From contig VXUA01000061.1 in NCBI GenBank assembly GCA_009837185.1, positions 1 through 52,408 on the forward strand: DNA of 52,408 nucleotides. Direction: 5' to 3'. The stretch is from Gammaproteobacteria bacterium. Lineage in GTDB: Bacteria; Pseudomonadota; Gammaproteobacteria; Pseudomonadales; Azotimanducaceae. The notes beneath the pieces are model-generated. The model worked only from the letters and a program-made list of their open reading frames with translations. It was not told the DNA's origin and searched no databases. The position numbers and the translations under genes are program-made. Positions 8,038 to 16,932 of the stretch are shown here, piece by piece. The first letter of the stretch is position 1. Every line of letters starts with the position of its first letter.

Positions 8038-8814
8038 TTGAAGAGGATTGAAACTTTGTACCAGATTCTTGAAATTGCACCTGGCATAGTTTTTATAGCT
8101 TCATACTTTTTCGTCTTCGACCAAGACATCTACTGGGCTACCGCATGTTTCATGATTGCATTAGCCGTGCAATTCATAATCTGTTTCCTGTTCAAATTAA
8201 AAATTTCTAAGCTAATGTGGGTCGTACTTGTTGTAGGTATGACTGCGGGAACCATTACGATCGTGTTTCAAATGCCGATCATTATCAAGTGGAGGCCCAC
8301 AGCAATTTCCTGGGCGATGAGCGCCGCGTTTTTAACGACTCACTTTTTTGGTCGTAAAAACATCCTTAAATGGCTTCTCGAAGATTACGTTCAACTTTCA
8401 GACCGACTTTGGAACTATCAAACACTAGTTCTCGGGATCGTGTTTCTACTTTCAGGCACTACCAATATCGTGGTCGCCTACTCGTTCTCCGAGCCGACTT
8501 GGATGTTTTACAAATTTATTTCCTGGTTCGTGTGGCCCCTGCTCTCGGGAGCCTTATTGGGAATAGTGTTCTGGGTCGAACACCGCAGAACCGGCGGGGC
8601 TATTTTTGAACAAGACAGCAACGACGCGATCACGCAGAAACTAACGAGCGGGAATCGACACCGTAAAAGCATCGAACTTTATCGCTCGACTTCATTAAGA
8701 CAACATGTTGCGGAACGTCTGCCAGCACAATTGATTTTTTACGTCCGTACCCTTCGTGAATACGAACTCGGGAATGCCCAGAGTCGAGACTACAATCGGA
8801 TGAGTCTAAAGTAG
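8038..8814 (+). CDS. YciB/IspZ-like septation membrane protein, copy 1
   Basis: Inner-membrane protein of the YciB (intracellular septation protein A) family, implicated in envelope assembly and cell division. The N-terminal 190 residues follow the family pattern: FFVFDQDIYWATACFMIALA, a KISKLMWV turn, the IIKWRPTAISWAM motif (family IKWKPT) and a late TNIVVAYSFSEPTW motif. There are about five to six membrane segments. Unlike the family (about 180 residues) it has a hydrophilic, basic C-terminal tail of some 65 residues. The only start in the right position is TTG at 8038. An ATG at 8022 is out of frame. Copy 2 follows 10 bp downstream, so the two are co-transcribed and may form a hetero-oligomer. 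Confidence 0.78.
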   Translation: MKRIETLYQILEIAPGIVFIASYFFVFDQDIYWATACFMIALAVQFIICFLFKLKISKLMWVVLVVGMTAGTITIVFQMPIIIKWRPTAISWAMSAAFLTTHFFGRKNILKWLLEDYVQLSDRLWNYQTLVLGIVFLLSGTTNIVVAYSFSEPTWMFYKFISWFVWPLLSGALLGIVFWVEHRRTGGAIFEQDSNDAITQKLTSGNRHRKSIELYRSTSLRQHVAERLPAQLIFYVRTLREYELGNAQSRDYNRMSLK

Positions 8815-8824
8815 GATTGCTTTG

Positions 8825-9418
8825 ATGTTTGCTCACGGTATAACTGACTGTATAGCTGCTCTCGCTTTTTTAGTGTCTTACTTCTTTTTCTTCGATCAAG
8901 ACATCTACTGGGCTGCAGTTCTTTTCATCATTGTATTAGCAGTCCAATTCCTGATCATCCATCGGGTCTTCAACTGGAAAATTTCCAATCTAATGTGGGT
9001 CGCATTAGGTGTCGGGATGACAACAGTCTTAGTTGCCATGTTGTTTCAACACCCTGACGCGATTAAGTGGCGACCGACTGTGATTTTGTGGACAATCAGC
9101 GCGGTTTGCTTCCTCGCTCTCGCCCTAGGTCGCAAAAAAGTTCTTCAGTGGATCCTAGGAAAATGGATGATTTTTGTAGAGTCTTTCTGGAGTGGCGTAT
9201 GTGTTGTATTCGCGCTCACCTATCTTCTTGCCGGGATAACCAACCTCGTCGTTGCGTACGTATTCAGCGAGCAAATGTGGGTTATTTTTGTAGCGTTCGC
9301 GTGGATCGTGTGGCATTGGATCGGAAGCGCTGTAATTCGTATCGTAATGCCGTTCATGGGTAAAAAAATCGAAAACGAAGTTATTGAAATGGAAGCAGAT
9401 CTACCCGAGTCAGAGTAA
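8825..9418 (+). CDS. YciB/IspZ-like septation membrane protein, copy 2
   Basis: A second YciB-family protein, about 197 residues from the ATG at 8825. It aligns with copy 1 along the membrane core: FFFFDQDIYWAAVLFIIVLA, then KISNLMWV, AIKWRPTVILWTI and TNLVVAYVFSEQMW. It lacks the basic tail of copy 1 and ends in an acidic tail instead (EVIEMEADLPESE). The opposite charges of the two tails suggest, as inference only, that the copies pair. The stop codon directly abuts the GTG start of pdxJ, so all three genes look like one transcript. YciB is normally single-copy. Confidence 0.78.
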   Translation: MFAHGITDCIAALAFLVSYFFFFDQDIYWAAVLFIIVLAVQFLIIHRVFNWKISNLMWVALGVGMTTVLVAMLFQHPDAIKWRPTVILWTISAVCFLALALGRKKVLQWILGKWMIFVESFWSGVCVVFALTYLLAGITNLVVAYVFSEQMWVIFVAFAWIVWHWIGSAVIRIVMPFMGKKIENEVIEMEADLPESE

Positions 9419-10228
9419 GTGCACACAGTTTTATCGGTAAATGTCAACAAGATTGCGTGGCTGCGAAACGCCCGTAACGGCAACGAACCCAATGTCGGTG
9501 CGGCAAGCTCAAAGATCATCAAAGCAGGTGCGGCCGGGATCACCGTACACCCTCGACCAGATCAACGGCACATCCGACCAGACGACGTCTACGAACTTAG
9601 TTCCATAACTAGTTCTCTCAATGTTGAATACAACATTGAGGGTAACCCAACGACTGGATCACAAAGAAACGGTTATCCAGGTTTTATGACGTTGGTACGA
9701 GATACTCGGCCAACACAGTGCACGTTGGTACCCGATGAATCATCTCAACTAACGTCTGATCACGGATGGAATTTACTCGACTCCAATCAGAGGGACACAG
9801 TATCGCACTTTGTTTCCGAGCTACACGAACTCGGTTGTCGGGTAAGTATTTTTGTTGACGCGGATCCAGAGATCGTCAAACTCGTACACCATACTCAAGC
9901 AGATCGGATTGAACTCTTTACGGGTCCTTGGGCAACAGCCGTCGCAAACGCTGGAATCTATGGCGACGAATCGGCACAATGGCTCGCGAAATACATCGAA
10001 GCCGCCGACGCCGCACAGGAACTAGGCCTAGATGTGAATGCAGGGCACGACTTGAACTTACACAATGTAACGGAGTTCTGTCGAGCAGTCAGTGTTGCAG
10101 AGGTATCCATCGGTCATGCGCTCATCGCTGATGCCCTTGATCACGGCCTTGAACCTGTCGTCAGAAAATATCTCGATGCTATCAGACAAGGATGTGAACT
10201 TCGCGACGGACGACGCGGTCGAACATAA
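9419..10228 (+). CDS. pdxJ: Pyridoxine 5'-phosphate synthase PdxJ
   Basis: TIM-barrel enzyme condensing 1-deoxyxylulose 5-phosphate with 3-amino-1-hydroxyacetone phosphate to give pyridoxine 5'-phosphate, the ring-closing step of vitamin B6 synthesis. Visible motifs are SVNVNKIAWLRNARNGNEPN at the N-terminus, ITVHPRPDQRHIRPDDV (phosphate and substrate loop), VSIFVDADPE, RIELFTGPWA and GHDLNLHNV near the C-terminus. The HPRPDxRH variant differs from the HLREDRRH of E. coli and is common in other phyla. The start is GTG at 9419, immediately after the stop of the YciB-like gene. The usual neighbours recO and acpS are absent. Confidence 0.92.
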   Translation: MHTVLSVNVNKIAWLRNARNGNEPNVGAASSKIIKAGAAGITVHPRPDQRHIRPDDVYELSSITSSLNVEYNIEGNPTTGSQRNGYPGFMTLVRDTRPTQCTLVPDESSQLTSDHGWNLLDSNQRDTVSHFVSELHELGCRVSIFVDADPEIVKLVHHTQADRIELFTGPWATAVANAGIYGDESAQWLAKYIEAADAAQELGLDVNAGHDLNLHNVTEFCRAVSVAEVSIGHALIADALDHGLEPVVRKYLDAIRQGCELRDGRRGRT

Positions 10229-10269
10229 AATAGTTTGTGTGAACAACTAAGTAAATCTGGAGACAAAAA

Positions 10270-10821
10270 ATGAAATTTTGGCGAACCGTTTCTGTGGCTG
10301 TCATCGCACCTTTACTAGCATTGATTACGTCAGCCGAAGAGGTCGAACCCGTAGAGCTCAACGCCGGCGACGAAGCACCAGACTTTACTCTACCTGGTAC
10401 AGACGACGAAGACTACAAATTGTCAGACTTGTTGAAAGAGGGACCCGTTGTACTCGCTTGGTTTCCGAAAGCAGACACACCGGGATGTACAGCTCAGTGT
10501 AAATCCATTACCAAGGACGGCGACCTCATTCGTGAGTTCAAAGTGAATTACTTTATGATCAGCGTAGACACCAAAGACGACAATGTAGCATTCGCAGAAA
10601 AGTATGGTGCAGACTTCACGATTTTGTCCGATGAAACGAAAGACGTCGCCAAAGCTTACGGTGTACTGTCGAACAAAGGGTACCCGAAACGGCACACTTT
10701 TTACATTGGTAAGGATGGAAAGATCTTAAAGGTAGACCGCAATGTATCAGTAGATACGTCTGCCGAAGACATGGCGAAAATTCTTGAGGAATTGAAGGTC
10801 GACAAAGTCGAAGAGACCTAA
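10270..10821 (+). CDS. Exported Bcp/PrxQ-type peroxiredoxin
   Basis: A 183-residue thiol peroxidase of the AhpC/TSA superfamily, Bcp (PrxQ) group. The peroxidatic motif is ADTPGCTAQC, with C73 as peroxidatic and C77 as resolving cysteine, the alpha-2 type PrxQ arrangement. Downstream segments match: NYFMISVDTKDDN, FTILSDETKDVAKAYGV and RHTFYIGKDGKI. Residues 1 to 22 (MKFWRTVSVAVIAPLLALIT) look like a cleavable signal peptide, so it probably acts in the periplasm, whereas standard Bcp is cytoplasmic. A GGAG ribosome site precedes the ATG. It sits between pdxJ and a TonB-dependent receptor on the same strand. A periplasmic reductant for it would be needed and is not encoded nearby. Confidence 0.88.
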   Translation: MKFWRTVSVAVIAPLLALITSAEEVEPVELNAGDEAPDFTLPGTDDEDYKLSDLLKEGPVVLAWFPKADTPGCTAQCKSITKDGDLIREFKVNYFMISVDTKDDNVAFAEKYGADFTILSDETKDVAKAYGVLSNKGYPKRHTFYIGKDGKILKVDRNVSVDTSAEDMAKILEELKVDKVEET

Positions 10822-10859
10822 TATCAAGCACCAACAACACTAACGCAAATTAACGATCG

Positions 10860-10876
10860 TAGGACACCAAGTCCTA
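10860..10876. terminator. Small perfect hairpin after the peroxiredoxin gene
   Basis: TAGGAC, loop ACCAA, GTCCTA, followed by TATCTTTTCG. The stem is short and A+T-rich with a weak T tract. It could be a weak terminator separating the peroxiredoxin from the receptor gene, or an operator. Confidence 0.3.
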
Positions 10877-10932
10877 TATCTTTTCGAGTATCGACCCGTA
10901 GTGCTGTGACTGTCTCTGTGTTGGCCGGTCGC

Positions 10933-12987
10933 ATGCGTATGCAAGCGACTCTCATTGCTTGTTCTTTTCTTATTCTCTACACCGCGGTGGAAGGAAATGA
11001 ATCCTCCGATGCAGTCGAATTGAAAGAAGAAGTCGTTGTCAAAGGTGATCCTCGAGATATACCGACTCGGTCTAGCCTTGGTACTCTGACGACTGTCGAT
11101 AGTCAAGATCTTGAGCTTACGCGACCTCTTCATCCACACGAAATTTTCGTGCGGATTCCCGGAGTTTGGGTTGTTAAGAATTCAGGTCAGGAACACCTTA
11201 CAGGACTTCGTTCAGCAGTCCTCGCTGGTTCCGGTGCGTGTGGATCCTACCTTTTACTAGAAGATAACATTCCGGTGCGTCCTATTGGCTTTTGCAATGT
11301 CAATGGTTTGTTTGAACTGAACATCGAACAAGCTGATCGTGTTGCCGTCCTACGTGGTCCCGCGAGCGCTATTTACGGTGGGAATGCGATGCGTGGCGTG
11401 ATTAACGTGCGCCCTTTCGTTGGGGGTGAGAAGACTAATTCGATGAGTCTGGAAGCAGGATCGCATGACTATAGTCAAGTTCGCATGACTTGGTACAACG
11501 GAAAGGTGCAAGCGAAATTTCATTCCACAGACACGAACGGATTTCGAAATGACACAGGGTACTCGCAACAAAAATTCAATGTTGGATGGACTTCGAAGAT
11601 CGGAAGTTGGGATGCGACCCAAACGCTATCAATTACATCGCTAAGACAAGAAACTGGCGGGTATGTACTGGGCTACCAGTCATACAACGATCACGACTTC
11701 CGAAGGACAAATCCTAATCCAGAAGCTTATCGCGACGCAGACTCCTTCCGTTTGTCCAGCCAAATTGACATCGGTACAAATCTCTACATATACCCTTACG
11801 CACGTGCCTCGCGAATGGACTTCCTGCAGCACTTTCTACCGGGACAACCGCGTGAGGAAAACAAACAAGTGAGTGCAGGCGCAATATTGTTTGGGATGAC
11901 GCAACTCAATGCTCTGAGCATTAAGTTAGGTGCACAATTGGAATGGTTCAAAGCTTCGCTGGTACAACATCAACAACGTCCAACCGTAGGATCACCATTC
12001 TTACAGGCGACTCGACCAACCGGCACTCACTATGACTTCGTGGTCACTGGGGGAACCTATGCGATTTTTCAGAGTGCCACCAGAACCTGGGGCAACCGGC
12101 ATGAAGTAGAAGAGAGCCTCCGCGTAGAGCACTCGCAATATCAGTATGACAATCTTCATTTGGACGGGAACACCCGCGACGATGGTTCAATGTGTGGCTT
12201 CGGGGGCTGCCTTTACACCCGGCCAAGCGACCGATCTGACAGTTTTACAAGTATTGCAGCTAGGCTCGGCTACAAATTCCTGAGCACGGATAGTTCGCAA
12301 TTTTGGGTACTCTCGTCGATTGGCTATCGACCACCTCAAATAACTGAGCTATATCGACTTCAAAGTGGCCAGACCGTGGCTGATCTGAAGAGTGAAAGTT
12401 CGCGATCTGTTGAGTTAGGCTGGAATTCTTCGTGGCGCGCCCTCGACGTTGTTGTCTCAATCTACTTTGATTCGAGCTCCAATCTCATCTTCAGAGACGC
12501 CAATGGTATGAATGTAAGTGATGGCGCGACCGCCTCAAGTGGGCTCGAGATCGAAATTCAGTGGCAAGTCAATGACTCTCATCAGATTACCGTCGCAGGT
12601 ACCTTCGCGAACCATGAGTACGACTTTACTCGGAATCTTGCACGAGGTGAAGTAATTTTCACCGGAAATCAAATGGATACCGCGCCCCACGTCCTCGCGC
12701 ACGCTCGTTGGACTGCAAAAATCGGCTCTGCTGGCAAGGGCGAAGTAGAAATCAATCGCATCGGCTCACACTACCTAAATGCTGCGAATACCGCGCGGTA
12801 TGGCGGGCACAACGTAGTGAATTTTCGGATGGATTTTCAACTCAGTGGGCAATGGTCGCTCTTTGGTAGAATACTCAACATCTTCGACACCTACTATGCT
12901 GATCGCGCAGATTTCGCGTTTGTTAGATACCGCTATTTCCCGGCGGATTTACGACAATTTTTCGTAGGAATTAAACGTCGTTTTTGA
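10933..12987 (+). CDS. TonB-dependent outer-membrane receptor
   Basis: About 684 residues. A signal peptide (MRMQATLIACSFLILYTAVEG) is followed by a TonB-box-like EEVVVKG, a plug domain (PHEIFVRIPGVWVV, then RVAVLRGPASAIYGGNAMRG) and a 22-strand type barrel ending in an aromatic residue (FVGIKRRF). The plug carries two cysteines (GACGS and GFCN) and an extracellular loop carries another pair (MCGFGGC), which could form disulfides. I chose the ATG at 10933 over an upstream GTG because it starts the signal peptide cleanly. The ligand is not evident: the plug resembles siderophore and cobalamin receptors in general. It is followed by the large permease/peptidase-like gene. No TonB-ExbB-ExbD set is nearby. 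Confidence 0.9.
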   Translation: MRMQATLIACSFLILYTAVEGNESSDAVELKEEVVVKGDPRDIPTRSSLGTLTTVDSQDLELTRPLHPHEIFVRIPGVWVVKNSGQEHLTGLRSAVLAGSGACGSYLLLEDNIPVRPIGFCNVNGLFELNIEQADRVAVLRGPASAIYGGNAMRGVINVRPFVGGEKTNSMSLEAGSHDYSQVRMTWYNGKVQAKFHSTDTNGFRNDTGYSQQKFNVGWTSKIGSWDATQTLSITSLRQETGGYVLGYQSYNDHDFRRTNPNPEAYRDADSFRLSSQIDIGTNLYIYPYARASRMDFLQHFLPGQPREENKQVSAGAILFGMTQLNALSIKLGAQLEWFKASLVQHQQRPTVGSPFLQATRPTGTHYDFVVTGGTYAIFQSATRTWGNRHEVEESLRVEHSQYQYDNLHLDGNTRDDGSMCGFGGCLYTRPSDRSDSFTSIAARLGYKFLSTDSSQFWVLSSIGYRPPQITELYRLQSGQTVADLKSESSRSVELGWNSSWRALDVVVSIYFDSSSNLIFRDANGMNVSDGATASSGLEIEIQWQVNDSHQITVAGTFANHEYDFTRNLARGEVIFTGNQMDTAPHVLAHARWTAKIGSAGKGEVEINRIGSHYLNAANTARYGGHNVVNFRMDFQLSGQWSLFGRILNIFDTYYADRADFAFVRYRYFPADLRQFFVGIKRRF

Positions 12988-13069
12988 TATCGTGAGTACG
13001 TGTCTCAAAAGCCTCCAACTTAAGCTCTAACCTTATATTCTCTCTTTTTGAAATCTTCGACTCAGGATC

Positions 13070-16000
13070 GTGTTTAACTCGATAACTCGAACTCTAGCGG
13101 TCGCAGGCGCGCAAATTAGAATTTGCCGATCCCAAGTACGGTTCTGGGTTACTAGCGCGTTGCTTACTCTGGTCGTGTTGATCGGCTACCTGCAGTCCTG
13201 CGTGTGGCAAACTCTAAACGCTTCCTATTCTCCATCCTTCAGTCTGGCTGAACCCAAGTATTTATTGGGCAATGTCGATGCGCTAGTGTTCCTCGCATTT
13301 CAGTTTGCTGCCGTGTTGCTGACGTTCGACCTAAGGCAATTCCACAATAGAAATCGCATCCAATCGGTCTTGGAGAGTCGTCAACTTACGAACATCGAGT
13401 ATCTTTTTGGAAGTGTCTTGGGCGTAACTTTTCTGCTGTACTTGGTAGTTCTTGGCAACATTGCGCTGATCCAGGGACTCGGTGCTCTAAGTCACTACCT
13501 TGGCTCTGCGTGGGGTGATTTCCTTGAGCCTGTATCGGTATTCAATCTTCTCGTTCTAGATACGTTTCCGACGCTATTCTTGTGGAGCAGTGTCGCACTC
13601 ACTCTTACCTGCACTCTACGATCTGGATTTGTTGCGGTGGCAATCGCTTCGAGCCTGTTAGTGGCGTTTTACATCGGTAGTTTGTTAGTTCCTTTCTCAT
13701 GGCTTGATATAGTTACGCCTTCCTCGAATTTCACTGCGTACATTTCTGATCTTGTCCCAGACTTTGCTGCCCGCGAAGTCATCGGATTACGTGCACTGAC
13801 GGTTATCGGTGCGTTTGGGCTCATTACTGTTGCAGCTGTTGTACTAGATCGACGCGACGCCCGCATGGGGATCGTGAACTTACCACTTGGTGCAGTCATG
13901 ATCGTGCTTAGTGTCGTCGGTTTTGGTGTTCTCTCTCATCAACTGATAACAGCTTACTACCAGCCACAAGAATGGTCAAGAATTCATGCTGAGTACGACA
14001 AAAACGTCGAACTTGACATTGATAAGATTGAAGGTTCAGTCACAATCAATCCGGGTCGCCTGTTGTCGATCAACCTTGGGTACGAGTTTCGAGTAAAACA
14101 TGAACACAACATACCGCAACTGACCTTCACACTTAACCCGGGCTTTGCCATTGATCGAATTACCTTAAACGGAAAAGAGGTTGATCACAGCTTTTCCAAT
14201 GGACTACTGATCGTACCCACGGGAGTACCTTTAGAACGAGATGATCTGCACGAACTGACTATTGAAGCCCACGGTCTCCCAAATCCGTTGTTCGCTTACT
14301 TAGACAGTCCAGTTCATTACTTCATTGACCGCAACGTACCACGCCGCGCCGGGCAATTATTCGGTAAGGACGGTTCGATCTTCTCGAAATCATACGTCGC
14401 ACTTATGCCAGGGATGTATTGGTACCCGGTTCCTAACTCGCAAAATCTTGCGAGATCCGCGTCCATTGGGATAGACTTTTTCGAGACCAACATCAAACTT
14501 TCGGTAACTGCTTCAAATTGGTTATTGGTTGGTACAGACATTACACAGAGTGATGATGAGATAGGGACGTTTGCATTGCGACCGGAGACTCCCTTATCGG
14601 AAATCGCAGTGTTTGGGACGAACTTTGTGAAACACTCTTTGACCATTGCAAACATTCAATTCAACCTTTACCTTCATGAAGACCATCAGAAGAATTTCGG
14701 TAAGTTCAATTTTGACGACGAGCGAGTACGCGAAGAGATAGAAGAGATCTTCACTCCGTTTGAGGAAGCAGGACTAGGATACCCTTTCAACGAATTGTCG
14801 TTTGTAGAAATCCCGAACAGACTTAGAACTCTAAGTGGCGGCTTTAAAACCGAAAGTGTGCAGGTGCTACCCGGCATGTTCCTCATGAAAGAGCGCGGTT
14901 TCCCGACAGCCCATTTCGATACGCGCATTAAGCGGATCGAACGCTGGGTGGACGATAAGGAATGGGTGGAAAACAGTAAATATTGGGCTCTCGCAGATTA
15001 CTTTGGAGATGCTGTAGGGACCGATAATTTGTGGGCTAGCTTCTCGAAGATTTTCTGGACTCATGCCACCACCGCTCACGGGGACGACGCTATCGTGCTG
15101 AACGACCTCGTTCAAAATGTAATTTCTCGCGTTTCCCCTGCTCCAGATTTGTGGTTTTCACCCTACGCCACTTACCAAATATCCGATTTCACACAAATGT
15201 TTCTCCCGGCCGTCGAATGGGCGATTGATGATGGCGGTGGTGGCGACATGATCGGCTGGGTACGCAACTTAGCGCAACGATATTTGAATCGCCACTCCGT
15301 ATGGGAAGCGATGGAGACTAAGTCATTACTCGACCTCCCCACGACCGACTCGCACCAGAGCGATCTCGAGTTCATGCTTGCAAAAAATCGCATGATCGCA
15401 CGCGTGTTTGTTCAGACCAACGATAACGACACGATCTTAGCATGGCTTGGAAACTTGAGGAGTGCTTATCAAGGACGGTCCTTCACGATGCAAGAGTTGG
15501 TAAGTCAGGCGGAAGCTGCTGAATTGGATTTATATCCCTATTTTGGAGAGTGGCTCAGTAGCAGTAATTTACCGGGATATTTGGTGTCCGATATTACCCG
15601 TCGAGAACTTGCTGAAGACGAGGAAGGAAAGCCGCAGTATGAGTCGTCCTTCTATGTGTTCAACCCTAGTGAAACTACCGGCGTGTTTTGGGCGGCATAT
15701 CCACCTGATTCAAGGCGAGAGTGGCCAAGAACGCCGACTATAGTGATCGACGGTAAGTCCTCTGTACGAATGAATGTGGTGACTACCCACGAAATTGACT
15801 ACATTCACCTTTATCCCAATCTATCATTAAATCGGAACGAGTTTGGAATCCGTCTTGATGAGTCCGTGGTACTGGATAGCAACGGCGAGTCTCGCGATCC
15901 ACGACCAATGTTTGAAGTGGTAGACTGGAGACCGCCAAATCCCGGCATCATCGTAGATGATTTAGATCCTGGTTTTGCAATTGAACAACCACCTGCTTTC

Positions 16001-16534
16001 AACAGTGCTTCGTCGATTGGTCCAATGGGTTGGTTTCGCATTCCACGACTTCAAGCGGATAACGACAATGGCTTACCGGCGCGCGCCAATTACGCCTATC
16101 GAACGAGTCGCGGTGTGTGGGGACGTATCTCCGACGAAGATTCCTACGGGCAATTTCGCCGTACGGCCACTGTGACCCGATTTGCTCCCGAAATCCACCC
16201 CGTCGCGTTTTCCGCGGAGTTACCAGATACAACTCGGTGGAAGCTGGAATACTTTGTGAATACGGGCTGGTTTCGTCGCAGTAGTGGACAAGGAGACCTC
16301 CACTTAGAAATCGAGCACTCAGAAGCAACAGAAACACGCGATTTGAGCTTCGAAAACTCGATCTATGGGTGGAATGAAGTAGGTGAATTCGAACTATTAA
16401 AAGGAGAAGTGAACGTCCGGGTGATTAGCGCTTCCGAGGACACTCCCTGGCTCTACGCAGATGCGATTCGATGGGTTCCGGTCCGTGCAAACCGTAATAA
16501 CATTTATGGAGATGGTGGAGGCGGCGGGAGTTGA
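13070..16534 (+). CDS. ABC-2 permease fused to a degenerate M1-peptidase-like periplasmic region
   Basis: A 1154-residue membrane protein. Residues 1 to about 295 hold some seven hydrophobic helices in an ABC-2 permease-like arrangement. The next 700 or so residues resemble the M1 aminopeptidase part of known ABC-2/M1 fusion proteins: a beta-rich domain (about 310 to 500), then a helical domain. No HEXXH zinc motif exists in this region, and the expected site seems replaced by KYWALADYFGDAV. So it is probably not an active zinc peptidase. The last 130 residues, ending WLYADAIRWVPV, look like a golvesin/xanthan-lyase-type beta-sandwich. The start is GTG at 13070 with AGGA just upstream. No ATPase subunit is adjacent. 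Its last 22 bases overlap the 3' end of the tmRNA gene on the other strand, and the resulting C-terminus is YGDGGGGGS. Confidence 0.72.
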   Translation: MFNSITRTLAVAGAQIRICRSQVRFWVTSALLTLVVLIGYLQSCVWQTLNASYSPSFSLAEPKYLLGNVDALVFLAFQFAAVLLTFDLRQFHNRNRIQSVLESRQLTNIEYLFGSVLGVTFLLYLVVLGNIALIQGLGALSHYLGSAWGDFLEPVSVFNLLVLDTFPTLFLWSSVALTLTCTLRSGFVAVAIASSLLVAFYIGSLLVPFSWLDIVTPSSNFTAYISDLVPDFAAREVIGLRALTVIGAFGLITVAAVVLDRRDARMGIVNLPLGAVMIVLSVVGFGVLSHQLITAYYQPQEWSRIHAEYDKNVELDIDKIEGSVTINPGRLLSINLGYEFRVKHEHNIPQLTFTLNPGFAIDRITLNGKEVDHSFSNGLLIVPTGVPLERDDLHELTIEAHGLPNPLFAYLDSPVHYFIDRNVPRRAGQLFGKDGSIFSKSYVALMPGMYWYPVPNSQNLARSASIGIDFFETNIKLSVTASNWLLVGTDITQSDDEIGTFALRPETPLSEIAVFGTNFVKHSLTIANIQFNLYLHEDHQKNFGKFNFDDERVREEIEEIFTPFEEAGLGYPFNELSFVEIPNRLRTLSGGFKTESVQVLPGMFLMKERGFPTAHFDTRIKRIERWVDDKEWVENSKYWALADYFGDAVGTDNLWASFSKIFWTHATTAHGDDAIVLNDLVQNVISRVSPAPDLWFSPYATYQISDFTQMFLPAVEWAIDDGGGGDMIGWVRNLAQRYLNRHSVWEAMETKSLLDLPTTDSHQSDLEFMLAKNRMIARVFVQTNDNDTILAWLGNLRSAYQGRSFTMQELVSQAEAAELDLYPYFGEWLSSSNLPGYLVSDITRRELAEDEEGKPQYESSFYVFNPSETTGVFWAAYPPDSRREWPRTPTIVIDGKSSVRMNVVTTHEIDYIHLYPNLSLNRNEFGIRLDESVVLDSNGESRDPRPMFEVVDWRPPNPGIIVDDLDPGFAIEQPPAFNSASSIGPMGWFRIPRLQADNDNGLPARANYAYRTSRGVWGRISDEDSYGQFRRTATVTRFAPEIHPVAFSAELPDTTRWKLEYFVNTGWFRRSSGQGDLHLEIEHSEATETRDLSFENSIYGWNEVGEFELLKGEVNVRVISASEDTPWLYADAIRWVPVRANRNNIYGDGGGGGS

Positions 16535-16870
16535 ACCCGCGTCCGCCAGAACTCGATCCTTGGATCTACATGCTTAGTCCAGTTCTCAAATTTAACTCGT
16601 CGTTAGCCCAACTGGACGAGGCTACGGCAAGCGAGTCCTGAGATTTAGTGTTCTTTGCTTGGACCGGCAAGAAACACGAGCTCACGAAGTATGATTCCGT
16701 CTAACCTCCCATGAGCAAGCAGTTAGACAGAACTAGCGGCTTTAAGCTGCTAGAGCGTAGTTGTCGTCGTTGGCAACTATGTTTGTATTGAAGGATCGTT
16801 TTACGAGCTATCCAACAAACTCGACATGCACCTGAGACTTTGTATCCGTCGTCGAATCCAGATCGCCCCC
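16513..16870 (-). ncRNA. ssrA: Transfer-messenger RNA (tmRNA)
   Basis: One-piece tmRNA of 358 nt including the encoded CCA end. The 5' end GGGGGCGATCTGGATTCGAC (from 16870) pairs with the 3' end CGCCTCC-ACCA (16513) to make the tRNA-like acceptor stem, and the T-arm GGGTTCAACTCCC is clear. The tag frame lies at 16774 to 16742: GCC AAC GAC GAC AAC TAC GCT CTA GCA GCT TAA, giving ANDDNYALAA. This is the standard gammaproteobacterial tag ANDENYALAA with one Glu to Asp change. The -ALAA end recognised by ClpXP/ClpAP is kept. It rescues stalled ribosomes with SmpB, which is not in this window. The 3' 22 bases overlap the end of the convergent large membrane-protein gene. Confidence 0.95.
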
Positions 16871-16913
16871 AGAATGTGACTGTAGAAAAATAGAAACTTC
16901 TTCCTATTTATAA

Positions 16914-16919
16914 ATTATA
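16914..16919 (-). promoter_or_regulatory. Candidate -10 box of the tmRNA promoter
   Basis: An exact TATAAT on the minus strand, about 44 bases upstream of the mature 5' end, consistent with a precursor trimmed by RNase P. The -35 region is poor, so this rests mainly on the -10 and its position. Confidence 0.4.
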
Positions 16920-16932
16920 CCCATCTTTCTAG

